In this document: piece after piece, positions 55,101 to 64,000 of the stretch
Layout of the letters: each line of letters begins with the position of its first letter
How positions within the stretch are numbered: position 1 is the stretch's first letter
DNA from: Zantedeschia hybrid cultivar
Lineage: Eukaryota > Streptophyta > Magnoliopsida > Alismatales > Araceae
Direction of reading: 5' to 3'
Assembly (NCBI GenBank): GCA_030544215.1
Contig: JARZZO010000014.1
Location: 14,852,234 to 14,916,233, forward strand
Length of the DNA: 64,000 nucleotides
The notes under the pieces: model-generated
What the model was told of the DNA's origin: nothing
The model's input: the letters and a program-made list of their open reading frames with translations, nothing else
Databases searched by the model: none
Position numbers and translations under genes: made by a program

Positions 55101-56714
55101 GCACCGCCAGCCGCCAGAAGCATGGCTCTGAGCATCACAGTCAATATCTGCAAAAAGGCCGTGGATGCATGCCTGGTTGATACAGGGGCTTCAATTAACG
55201 TTTTACCTCCGAAGACCCTGGAGCTATGCGGTGTGCCCAAGGAGAAATGGCTGCCTAGCCCCATCTCAGTTACGGCATATGACAATTCTACCCGTTCCCC
55301 TCTGGGAATGGTTTATTTAAAGGTGGAGCTAGGTCCAGTAAGTCATGCAGAGGTCGAATTTCATATTCTAGAAATCGACCCTTCCATAAATGCCATTCTT
55401 GGACGTCCTTATATTAAAACTCTTGAGGCGATTCCTTCTACGAATCACCAATGCCTCAAATTCCCTTATAAAGGACGAATTATTAAAGTGACGAGCATGC
55501 CGCTCCTTGCTGCTGCTCATACCCTAAATGTTAAATCTGCTGTTTTACCTGGCCGACAACCTTTTCTGTCGGTATTACAGGTCTACCGTCCAGTGGCTGA
55601 TCCTTTGAAAGCCGCTACCATTTCTCCATACCCATTAAATGCTATCAAAAGGGGGAAGTGCATGAGTACCCCGGGATGGAGAATTATGATGAAGAACGGC
55701 TACAAGCCTGGGAAAGGTCTGGGCACACAGTTGCAAGGCAGGACCACTCCTGTTAAAGATCATCGGGCAGTACCCGGAAGCGGTCTGGGCTATAGGCCGA
55801 GGAAACTGAAGCAGGACAGGGTTCAGCAAGAAGATGGTCAAGAAATCTTGGAAACAATGTCCACACCACTGAAAGAAGGCCGAGATCCCTTAACATGGAC
55901 TCTATATACACACTTTGTGAAAGGGCCCATACTTAGTCACGACAACACGGTGGTCATTACTTCATGTTTTGACTTCCATGACATATATGGGAGGGACTTG
56001 GCCAGACATTGCTCTGAACTACTTACGTACCAATCCTTGGAGGCTTTGCGGCCTATGAAAATGAGAAAATTCCATGACCCCGAATGCGAATGGTACAGAT
56101 GGTTCGACCTGAGGGACCTATACATAGCACTGAACAGATTATTCCTGGATCCTGCAGAACCCAAGTGGCCACCGCAGATCGACGAGCTAATTGAGAGCCC
56201 TGGCGCAATCTTTGATAAGCAGATACTGCTGTCCGAACAAACTGATGAAGGGGAGCCAGATGACCCCTACGAAGCTGGTTATACAACAGATCTGCTCTGG
56301 AGGGGGACATATCCTTCACATGTCTTCATGCTCCATACTCTTTTTCGTACACTACTCTTGACCCCGACTTGGTCGCGGGTCATAATTGAAGACATTCCAC
56401 GGGCTCCGCCCATAATGATTACTCTGTCCCCTCGGGACTTTATTCCACAACCTCCTCTCGACCTAGAGAGGATGTATGATTTGATCTGGGACATATTGCT
56501 ATATGATCCCCCTAATCCTCTGGCCTTGGTGCCGCTTCCTCCGTCTGATTCCCCTTCCATTTGTATTCACTCCTGCTTCATGTATAATTCCTCTGATATC
56601 CAAAAAAAAACGCCAATTTTACAACAAATTCTTCCCAAATCATTATCGAGGAAACATCTTACTTGTCCGATTATACCCCATCGCGCGGGTCCGTCGGTCA
56701 AGATTCTCTCCTAG
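52119..56714 (+). CDS. gag-pro: E2 Gag-protease polyprotein with G-patch motif
   Basis: 1531 residues from the ATG at 52119, the start conserved with E1 (MLLRSGRDLS). Gag core at about 275-430 (YRKYNGTSNPFTHLKEF, LEWFFSLEP). A Gln/Tyr/Pro-rich stretch at about 484-547, and a zinc-knuckle variant CYFHRQPGHTIDTC at about 610-625. Pro-rich linker at about 737-868. Retropepsin with catalytic DTGAS at about 1021 and ILGRP at about 1093. A G-patch motif at about 1186-1228 (GYKPGKGLGTQLQGRTTPV then GSGLGYRP), then about 300 residues without a recognisable family. Gag builds the particle and the protease cuts the polyprotein. It overlaps the RT frame, which lies at -1. Confidence 0.9.
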   Translation: MLLRSGRDLSVAPDAMVNYEGDANAPRDSEYNYESGRDADASRSSIPIPYRLDGNVRTPLLPPRDQYPDPLPHEYAIPNPDLEGDMNQNDPSSSDPTDLINALGVLASRLDPQQFEAIQSILKGKAPMQPAEPNPVAPPAAPQQPSFPPPYIHQAVEGLHITSRPAGPQLSSSRQPARPQTPAYQNALGHGGSSAGPPLYCPPCPTYSRQQAYQVPPPPPPPQADLTTQTLLAKMERMDEQFNNLQKMMGVKAVPEISLPSLPVFHLPPSEMPVYRKYNGTSNPFTHLKEFMYESSFWQNDKRSLAFLFRRSLEGPALEWFFSLEPSEVEDYGIVSRKFIQRYQDRVAPSLSITDLIAEKMKPDEEFVSFADRWRGLAEKVKDHLSESEQVKMLISNATPQFKLVLSLNNLTNMAELYERARYCQNAFKDATFSSVFDPHRPSRPPPRKPAVPNSSSTGPTTEGTLSYEQVSTMNNNSPQFVRSQQQYQRPQQQGYRQQQNPQYQQQYQRPQQPNQNQNQQQQYQQQPQRQQQYQQQQQPQYQPRAPPAYHNVPPPGDYNQQRRPPGPKRAEYPALPESLADIFSALMAANALVLPREKAVWPQNADTSRYCYFHRQPGHTIDTCFQFRDYIHDLNEQGGIDWEEMKKYITALKARRPQQQQQQQARPPAQATAPPNMGIVQNPLPEHQNQNQVAPILTNSQSEAGRGQQWRIEDSSSLYSTGHIQSTAERLPRRTIHIPRPQPVTITPLPTPTYHSPSPNNPLPLPTFLRPIAPRTPTPPSYTPPQTNNAPLLPSRPLLRIPFPTSPITTTTYPDMPLPSKPLLRVPFPTSPTTYPSTIQPSRPLIRTAPSPPNPTPPPTHQPSAPLTPPDSAVLKVSPGSSTVEEHALRSGRIFNKVFPQSTVRDGPSQPTEEAHNEESAPGTQYDLLKHLDRTPARITVLELIKRSKIHQEALMEYLQKVMVNEDVPVEKIAALLVPQGDQPSITFHTSELAPPAARSMALSITVNICKKAVDACLVDTGASINVLPPKTLELCGVPKEKWLPSPISVTAYDNSTRSPLGMVYLKVELGPVSHAEVEFHILEIDPSINAILGRPYIKTLEAIPSTNHQCLKFPYKGRIIKVTSMPLLAAAHTLNVKSAVLPGRQPFLSVLQVYRPVADPLKAATISPYPLNAIKRGKCMSTPGWRIMMKNGYKPGKGLGTQLQGRTTPVKDHRAVPGSGLGYRPRKLKQDRVQQEDGQEILETMSTPLKEGRDPLTWTLYTHFVKGPILSHDNTVVITSCFDFHDIYGRDLARHCSELLTYQSLEALRPMKMRKFHDPECEWYRWFDLRDLYIALNRLFLDPAEPKWPPQIDELIESPGAIFDKQILLSEQTDEGEPDDPYEAGYTTDLLWRGTYPSHVFMLHTLFRTLLLTPTWSRVIIEDIPRAPPIMITLSPRDFIPQPPLDLERMYDLIWDILLYDPPNPLALVPLPPSDSPSICIHSCFMYNSSDIQKKTPILQQILPKSLSRKHLTCPIIPHRAGPSVKILS

Positions 56715-58105
56715 ATCTACTCTGTTCCTCCCCACGGGAGGATTCCCCTGTATTTCCACTTGTATCCCAGGATTTTCATCCTGCTTCATCTTCATTAGGT
56801 TATGATAGGCAGTTTAGTGAAGTTAGGGAGTCTAGTTTTAGGCAGGTTAGTCAGGTTAGGAAGTCTAGGAAGCCTAAGGGTAAGCAAATTCCAGAAAGAT
56901 ACCTCCAGGATTTGGCGGATAAATGTTCCTTTTGCTCTTTAATCCCTCAGCTTTTAGAAGATCCAATTCAGATGCCAGAAGATTGTACAGATGATGAGTC
57001 AGTCAATGATGGGTACGGGGTATATGAGTTAGTACATGAAAAGGACCCCATTGTTGAAGATGAGGAAGATGATGAGGACGCAGCTGAGGCGTATGCCAGT
57101 GGAGTGAAGAGATTTGATGAACCTTCAGCTGCCGTAGAAGAGCCCACAAAAGAAATAAACTTAGGGACTGAAGACGAACCTAAGGTTGTCCTCGTTAGTA
57201 AAAATCTTTCTACAGAGGATGAGAAGGCAATGGTACAAGTGCTTAAGGATTATAAGGACACTTTCGCCTGGAGTTATGAGGATATGCCGGGGTTAGACTC
57301 ATCTTTAGTTGAACACAGGTTAACATTAAAGGATGGAGCTAATCCGGTCAAGCAGAAATTAAGGCGATTCCACCCACAAATGGCTTTAAAGATGAAGGAA
57401 GAGGTCGACAAATTACACAAAGCCAAATTCATTAGAGTTGTCCTTTATCCACAATGGGTGGCCAACATAGTCCCGGTTATGAAAAAGGACGGGAAGGTCA
57501 GAATTTGCATTGACTTCCGCGATCTAAACCGGGCATGTCCTAAAGACGATTTTCCATTGCCTCATATTGATGTACTCATCGATAACACTGCTGGCTATGA
57601 AACGTTATCGTTTATGGATGGATTTTCAGGATACAACCAGATTAAGCTGGCAGAAGAGGATCAAGAGAAGACTTCATTCACTACACCTTGGGGAACATAT
57701 TGTTATGTCGTCATGCCTTTTGGATTGAAGAATGCTGGAGCTACTTATCAAAGGGCTATGATGGCAATATTTCATGACATGATGCATATAGATTTGGAAG
57801 TGTATGTGGATGACTTATTGGTTAAGTCTAAAACGAAGGCTGAGCACGCCAAAGTTTTGGCAAGGGTATTAGAGAGATCGAGAGAATATCAGTTGAAGAT
57901 GAACCCCAAGAAATGTGTATTCGGAGTATCTTCAGGAAAACTGCTTGGATTCATTGTCAGCAAACGGGGAATTGAGATCGATCCCAATAAGGCGAAGGCT
58001 ATCAGAGAAATGCCACCTCCCAAAAACTTGAAAGAGTTGAGAGGATTAATCGGGAGGTTACAATTTATTCGCCGTTTTGTCTCCCCAGCACTCACAAAGG
58101 TGTAA
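56597..58105 (+). CDS. pol: E2 pol, first part: reverse transcriptase
   Basis: An open frame at -1 relative to gag-protease, overlapping it from 56597 to 56714. It has no good ATG, so it is probably read by frameshifting or is out of phase through an indel. An acidic linker (EDEEDDEDAAEAYA) precedes the RT domain. Motifs in order: LRRFHPQMALKMKEEVDKL, VRICIDFRDLNRACPKD, LSFMDGFSGYNQI, MPFGLKNAGATYQR, and the catalytic YVDD at about 57803-57814. It ends at TAA 58103-58105, right after the RT thumb region. The next domains are in another frame. Confidence 0.9.
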   Translation, partial: YPKKNANFTTNSSQIIIEETSYLSDYTPSRGSVGQDSLLDLLCSSPREDSPVFPLVSQDFHPASSSLGYDRQFSEVRESSFRQVSQVRKSRKPKGKQIPERYLQDLADKCSFCSLIPQLLEDPIQMPEDCTDDESVNDGYGVYELVHEKDPIVEDEEDDEDAAEAYASGVKRFDEPSAAVEEPTKEINLGTEDEPKVVLVSKNLSTEDEKAMVQVLKDYKDTFAWSYEDMPGLDSSLVEHRLTLKDGANPVKQKLRRFHPQMALKMKEEVDKLHKAKFIRVVLYPQWVANIVPVMKKDGKVRICIDFRDLNRACPKDDFPLPHIDVLIDNTAGYETLSFMDGFSGYNQIKLAEEDQEKTSFTTPWGTYCYVVMPFGLKNAGATYQRAMMAIFHDMMHIDLEVYVDDLLVKSKTKAEHAKVLARVLERSREYQLKMNPKKCVFGVSSGKLLGFIVSKRGIEIDPNKAKAIREMPPPKNLKELRGLIGRLQFIRRFVSPALTKV

Positions 58106-60512
58106 GCCGTTCTACGAGCTTACCAAGCCAGGAGTCAAATTCAATTGGGACGATAAGTGTCAGGAGGCATTTGATGGTCTAAAGGACTATTTGGCAAGTC
58201 CTCCTGTTTTGAGACCACCATCTCCAGGCAAACCATTGATACTTTATATTTCTGTCCTGGATGATGCAGTGGGGGCTGTCTTAGCACAAGAAGATGAAGA
58301 AGGAAAAGAGAGGGCAGCCTACTATCTCTCTAAACTTCTCAACCCCGCTGAACAGAGATATACGGCGATGGAGAAAACATGTGCAACATTAGTTTGGGTT
58401 GTTCAGAAATTGAAGCATTATTTTCTGGCCCATGAAGTCCATCTCATCGCTAGGATGAATCCGATCAAATTCCTTCTGGAGAAATCTGTTCTTACTGATA
58501 GGTTAGCGCGATGGCAAAGCTTTCTATCTCAATTCGATATCATTTATATTCAACAGAAAGCGATCAAGGGCTATGCCATAGCAGAACATCTCGCTCATCA
58601 TCCCCTTCCTCGATTTGATCCAGTGCGATCAGAGTTTCCGGATGAGGAACTGATGTCCGTAAATCAAATCAGAGATGATATGTGGACTCTGCATTTTGAC
58701 GGAGCTCTGAATTCTCATGGAAAGGGGATCGGAATTGTTCTTTTATCACCTGAAGGTATCACCATTCCACAAGCCTTTCAGCTTGACTTTCCAGTCACCA
58801 ACAACATAGCTGAATACGAGGCACTTCTTGCTGGTCTCGAGGCTGCTCATTTCCATGGTGCAACCAAACTCAGGATTGTGGGTGATAGCCAATTAATTCT
58901 TCGCCAAGTTCTGACCAAGTATCGAACTCTTGATCCCAAGCTCAAGCCATATCAAGAACTTACTTCTACTTACTCAAAGCTTTTCACAAAATTGATCTTT
59001 GTCCATGTCCCTAGAAATCAAAACATCTTAGCTGACGCTCTAGCTTCACTTGCATCTTCTCTTGATTTTCCTATCAGCAAGCAATCCGAATCAATCATAG
59101 TTCATAGGCGTCTTTCACCTGCCGTGAAAGACCCTTCATTTCTTAGAACTAAGGAGAAGTTGCTGAAGAAATTCAAAGATGGAAGTATTGTGGAGAAAAG
59201 AGAAATCATGTTGATGGAGCTGTTAGAAGAGATGGATGATGAACAGAAGCCATGGTATTATGAAATTGCAAAATATTGTGAAGATCAATCGTATCCTGAA
59301 GAAGCTACAACTGAGGAAAAAAGAGCTATCAGGAGAGTTGCTCGACGATACACCCTAGTTGGGGGAGCATTATATAAGAGAGGTTTTGATGGAGTTCTTC
59401 TGAGATGCTTAGACGAAGATGAGCTTTGGAAGGTTATGGAAGGAGCTCATAGTGGAGTTTGTGGTGGCCATGTTAATGGACAGATGCTAGCAAAGAAAAT
59501 CCTTAGACAAGGATTTTATTGGCCAACCATGGAAGAAGACTGTGTAGGATATGTCCGTAGGTGTGCTAAGTGTCAACTTCACGCCGACAAAATTCATTCT
59601 CCTGCATCTTCACTCCATCATGTTTCTTCCCCATGGCCTTTCTCCATGTGGGCTTTCGACATTATTGGACCTCTTGGTAACCCAGATTCCGGCATCAAGC
59701 AAAAATCTTTCATTCTCACGGCAACGGAATACTTCACCAAGTGGGCAGAAGCTGAAGCATACGTGGAGATCAAAGCATCAACCGTCTGCAAATTCATCAT
59801 GAAGAACATCATCACAAGATTCGGAATTCCAAGTACCATCGTCACCGACAACGGACCGCAGTTCGTGTCACAGGAATTGAAGGACCTCTGCAACATGTAT
59901 AAAATTGCATTGCATCATTCATCTCCTTATTATCCGCAAGGCAATGGCCAAGCAGAGGCAACTAATAAGACTTTGATAAAAATTATCAAAAAGACGTGTA
60001 AATCTAACAAATTCGCAGACTGGCCAGAGAAATTGGTTGAGGCTCTATGGGCCTACCGAACTTCAATCCGCACGCCCACTGGACAGACTCCTTATTCCTT
60101 AACATTTGGAATGGAGGCGGTAGTTCCATATGAGATCCTTATACCGTCATTAAGAGTACAATTGAACAAAGAATTCTCCATTGATGAACATCGTTCAGCA
60201 CTCCTTGCTCAATTGGAACTTTTAGACGAGAAAAGATGGTCAGCTGCTAATCATGCAAAAGTTTATCAAAACAGATTAGCACGTTTTTATCAAAAGAAAG
60301 TCATTGAACGAAAGTTCAAAGTCGGTGAAATGGTTGTTAAAAGAATTTTTATAAAACCTGGTGGTCCGCGTTCTAAGCTCCAACCCAACTGGGAGGGACC
60401 TTATGTTGTATCGCACGCTTATCCTGGTAATGCTTATCGTCTTGTTAATGCAGAAGGAGAAGAGTTAAATCATCCTTGGAATGGTTTACATCTTAAGAAA
60501 TACTACCCTTAG
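58085..60512 (+). CDS. pol: E2 pol, second part: RNase H-like domain, second RNase H, integrase
   Basis: A frame at +1 to the RT part with no start codon of its own. The first RNase H-like domain (about 58225-58560) lacks the usual TD motif: IARMNPIKFLL stands in its place. The second, archaeal-type RNase H (about 58680-59060) has all four acids, in HFDGAL, NNIAEYEAL, VGDSQL and ILADALASL. Integrase has an HHCC finger (HSGVCGGH ... CAKC), core acids in FDIIGPLG, TDNGPQF and GNGQAEATN, and a C-terminal NWEGPYVV motif. The protein ends LHLKKYYP. The enzyme would process and insert the cDNA in the nucleus. The frame break with RT probably inactivates this copy. Confidence 0.9.
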
Positions 60513-62771
60513 GTTAAAGAGTCGATCAGTATGGTACAAAGACCAGTGGAATCAGAAAATTTATAAACTCAAATTTCCTTATCAGTCTGAATAATTTAAC
60601 TTCAAACTCATCACCGCACACACTGACACGTTTGATTCGTGAGTAACAAGAGATGCCAAGTCCTTAAGAATATCAAAAGCTTGACCAAAAGTATAAAGTA
60701 CAAATCATTCCTTTTAAAGTAAAATTCTGTTTTACACTCGGCCCATGATGTCGGAACGAGGTTTAAAATAGACTACAAAAAATACCCGCCATCTTAGTAG
60801 GAGGCCGTCATAAAAAAAATGGGGGAGATCCGTCCCGAAAAAAAAGAAAAGGATAGAAAAGCAAAAGCAAGGCAAAAAGCCAAATGTCAAATCAAAAGGC
60901 CAATACACTACAAATGTTACATCAAGGCCATGAAATGAAACAAAAGGGAACGCAAGGTCGATAAATATCCCGGAAAGAAAATGACCGAACCCCAACAGAT
61001 ATTAGGGTTGGAAAGGGACATCTTTTTAAGTCTCCGGAACCTTCTCATGGGCTTTCTAAATATATTCTTCTTTTCTTTCTAAAGAGGTGTACTTCAAGCT
61101 TAAGGAATGGTTTAGATTGACTAAGGGTCGAATCATCAAATGGGATCACGAATGGAAACACAAGTTCAAACACGATGGGTTTTAAGTTAAGTTGTTAAAG
61201 AACAATTTGGAAATTAAGTTAATAAATGAATATGATCTTTTGATCTAAGTACCATACTGGTCTTTTAGTCAAAAATTCAAAAAAAAATGTATATGTCAAA
61301 ATTCAAAAAAAATGTATATGCCAAAATTCAAAAAAAATGTATATGCCAAAATTCAAAAAAAATTGTATATGTCAAGAAAAAAAAAAAAATTTGCATATGT
61401 CAAAAAAAAAAAAAAAATTGCATAGTCAAAAATTCAAAAAAAATGTACATTTGTCAAAATCTAAAAAAATACATATTTCAAAATCCCAAACAAAAAAAAT
61501 GAATATTTCAAAACCACAAAAATATTTCAATTAGCATTTGCTTGTGGCATTTAGTGTGTTTCATGCATTTTATTTTCAGTGAGCATCTGTCTGCTTGTAT
61601 GTTGCACTTTGCTTAAGTTTGATTATTCTCATTACCTTTGTTAATAAAGGCTATGCCCCTTGACCATTTATTGAAGAAAAAATTGATTGACCATTTATTT
61701 GGCCAGGCAAGGGGCTAAGCCTAAACAGATACTTAACATGTTTGTTCAAGTTGTATACAGGACACAAGGCATTGGTACAGTTGGAATCCAAGTAGAGAAC
61801 AGCCAGAAACCTGTTTCTGAGATTCAAGAAAGCCTGAGTAAAGCTGGAAATGTCAAGAAAATCCCTTTGTGGAATTCAAGTCCTGACCGTGGTTAAAAAG
61901 ACGGTTATTTCTATCCTTGTACTCTTTCCATGTAATTATTTGCATTCGCATTACTATATGTTAAATATTTAGTAGATTATATCAAGGACCTTGTGGTTTT
62001 GATGAAACTGGAATTTGAGTTCCCCTTCAACAAAAACAGTGATAATTCCAGAGAATTCTTAATCGCACGGATAGGCCGTTGGATTGTTAATTAGTGGGGA
62101 CGATGGTTCCACTTTTGTGAAACGGTGCGTGGATAAACGAGCTTCGGCTTAGCACTGGATTACAAGAATTTGTATCTTGACTCATTAATAACAATTTAAC
62201 AATATTATCCTTGATTAATTTATATTTTATTTGACTTTATATTTTTCTTTTAGCCCAGCATGCATCATATAGGACTTTGAAATCATTGTAATAAGAATTA
62301 ATTATTGATTAAGTTTCAGACCATTAATCAAATAACTCCAACATGATATGAAATATTCCATTCCGAATTGAGTATCTTGATTATCTTTGAGGTTCGCTTG
62401 AAGATATCCTTGGAATTCTATCCTTGATTGGATTCTTTATCCAATATTCTTGTTTTCTTTTAAGATCCATCATGGCTGTAGCACGTCCACATTGGCTGGC
62501 AAACGCTCCCCATGATGAAACCTGCAGTGTCTACGACCTGGGGTACTTCCCACTCCGAGGAGGTTGATCGACTTTATTTTATTTCCTTGTCTACCTCATC
62601 CAGACAGGATTAATTCCATTGATTTCCTTGAGCTATCTTCATTGATGATTTTGAGAAAAAATTTCAGTCATGTGATGTTAAGAGCGTGTCTCATCACACC
62701 TTGGCATCACCTTTTCAGTACATTCCATTTCATTTCACTCCCTTGCAAAGACGATGCCAAGGTGAGGCAGC
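60513..62771 (+). other. 3' untranslated region of E2
   Basis: 2.26 kb without a gene-like frame, so no env. A short tandem repeat of about 29 bp (ATTCAAAAAAAATGTATATG) occupies about 61265-61520. A 69-codon frame at 61687-61896 has no recognisable features. AAGGTGAGGCAG just before 62772 is the polypurine-like tract. Confidence 0.65.
61265..61520 (+). repeat. A-rich short tandem repeat in the E2 3' region
   Basis: About nine imperfect units with the phrase CAAAATTCAAAAAAAATG, decaying into poly(A) runs. The Lys-rich frames across it are artefacts. Confidence 0.9.
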
Positions 62772-64000
62772 TGTAGACACGCTAATTTTGACGTCATTTC
62801 GAGTAAATTTCATATCATATAATAATGCCTCGAAATGGTCTGATAATTATTCATTAATTAATTTTTATTAATCTTTTTAAGTGTCGGGTTTAACAGACAT
62901 GTTTAAGTTAATCAATTGAATTGGTTTTAGTTCAAATTTGAGTTAAAATATGAAGAATTTTAAAAGACGTCGACCCAAGTGGACGCCATTTAGAGTTTAT
63001 TCCTATTTTAACGTTTAAATTTGAATTTTAATTAATTGATTAATTAACTAAAAGGCGTCTGTGAAGGTCGACGCGTTTTAGATTTCCTAGGCTGTTTCTA
63101 CTTCTCTTCCGGATGTTTATCCTTATCTTAATTAGTCTAAAAGACGTCTATATAGGTGGACGCGTTTTATCTAATAAAGATAAAGATAAGTTTTCCCGGA
63201 TATTTATCCTTATCTTAATTAATCTGAAAGGCGTCAGCCAAGGTGGACGCGTTTTAGATAATTACAGATAAAGACGAATTAATCAGTATTTATCTGTCGG
63301 TTAAGATGGATAAATTCGGGATTTTTCTATGTTAATCTCGAACGCAAGAAATGCCTATAAATACCCTGCATGTTGAAGAGAAAAAAAGAGAAGAAAAGAT
63401 AATTGAGTTGAGTTGAGCCATAGCGTTATAGCGAGTTGAAGATTGAAACAACGTCGTAACGCCGGAGCGCTGCCATTCCCAGAAGTCGGCGTCCCTTTCA
63501 AGATCTTCATCCTTTCAGAGCTTCAACCGACTGGGCATAAGTTTTTCATTACTGCATTACTGCATTCATTTCATTAGTTTTATTCTTCATTCACTTCATG
63601 CAAACACACACCACAGCATAATCTTTCAAAAACCTACTTGATCTAAGGGGTTTCAAAGCCATTAAACAAGTGAGTTTGCTGTTTTAAATATGCTTAACAT
63701 CATGATTAGTTCAGATATTGCTTCTACTTAAATTCTCATCATTGTTTCTTCGTTTTTCTGTTTCTGTCTCTGCTGCACTCAACAACAAGAGATCAAAAGG
63801 GGAAATCAAGCACAACTTCTGGACGATCCTCAACCTCAAATTCAATAGCAAGAACAAAGAAGCAAAGAAAATGCTCTCTTTCTTCAGCCGGCTGAGGAAG
63901 GGGAACCAAGGACTCAATCTTCCGCGTTTTAGAGGTAGGCGGTCATATCTCTTTTGAAACTTTTTAGTTAAAAGTTTCTGGCGATCACTGCACTTTAGTT
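62772..64000 (+). repeat. 3' LTR of E2 (first 1229 bp)
   Basis: Starts TGTAGACACGCTAATTTTGA and follows the 5' LTR closely. TATA box at 63356-63363. The last roughly 80 bases lie beyond the window. Confidence 0.93.

Larger units (their letters stand above)
49778..64000 (+). mobile_element. Element E2: nearly complete Tat-type Ty3/gypsy element inserted in E1
   Basis: 5' LTR 49778-51085, leader, gag-protease-G-patch, RT, dual RNase H, integrase, a 2.3-kb 3' untranslated region, a purine-rich AAGGTGAGGCAG, then the 3' LTR from 62772, cut by the window end. Total size should be about 14.3 kb. About ten differences between the two LTRs over 1229 bases (0.8%) indicate a young insertion. No env-like frame. 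The coding region changes frame twice. Confidence 0.93.

Noticed and set aside
61287..61534. Lys-rich frames
   Set aside because: Translations of the A-rich tandem repeat.
60513..62771. Possible env-like gene after E2 integrase
   Set aside because: No frame longer than about 90 codons, and no signal peptide or membrane anchor pattern.

Overview
This window is nuclear DNA from a flowering plant, most likely a monocot. It shows introns, TATA-box promoters, Ty3/gypsy elements of the Tat lineage, TRIM, hAT and MITE elements, one NPF/PTR transporter gene and one P-class PPR gene. The monocot call rests on one very GC-rich exon and general gene style, and the species cannot be named from the sequence. 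About two thirds of the window is transposable-element DNA. No bacterial features, CRISPR arrays, tRNA genes or rRNA genes were seen.

Layout. 1-1671 is the 3' end of a Tat-type LTR element (element A, + strand). 1672-4869 is AT-rich intergenic DNA with one MITE-like insertion. 4870-13419 is a complete non-autonomous element (element C, - strand, TSD ACATG). It keeps only a gag gene, and two satellite-like tandem arrays fill the space where pol should be. 13420-18381 is intergenic DNA plus the probable promoter and leader of the transporter gene. 18382-20446 is a four-exon NPF/PTR transporter. 21277-22712 is a hAT element with an 8-bp TSD. 22835-23430 is a TRIM element carrying a nested MITE. 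25741-27870 is an intronless PPR gene on the - strand. 28557-37953 is a second complete family member (element B, + strand, TSD GGATC). B has a gag/pol deletion, a tandem array, and a spliced antisense gene with its own TATA box. 37954-43157 is intergenic DNA with two more MITEs and a LINE-like insertion with a 16-bp TSD. From 43158 to the window end lie two members of a different Tat-type family (E1 and E2), E2 being inserted inside the coding region of E1.

How the parts relate. A, B and C are one family with shared LTR ends, primer-binding site and 3' repeats, and each keeps a different subset of the machinery. C has gag and arrays; B has RNase H, integrase and the antisense gene; A is seen only at its 3' end. 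None can move alone. Yet the two LTRs of C differ at only about four positions, so it moved very recently, probably with proteins from a full-length relative elsewhere. E2 is the most complete element: gag, protease, a G-patch motif, RT, two RNase H domains and integrase. Its frame changes twice, and one change lies at a homopolymer that could be a -1 ribosomal slip site. The host genes are the transporter and the PPR gene; both have transposons close by.

Identity and divergence statements come from reading by eye, not from alignment software.
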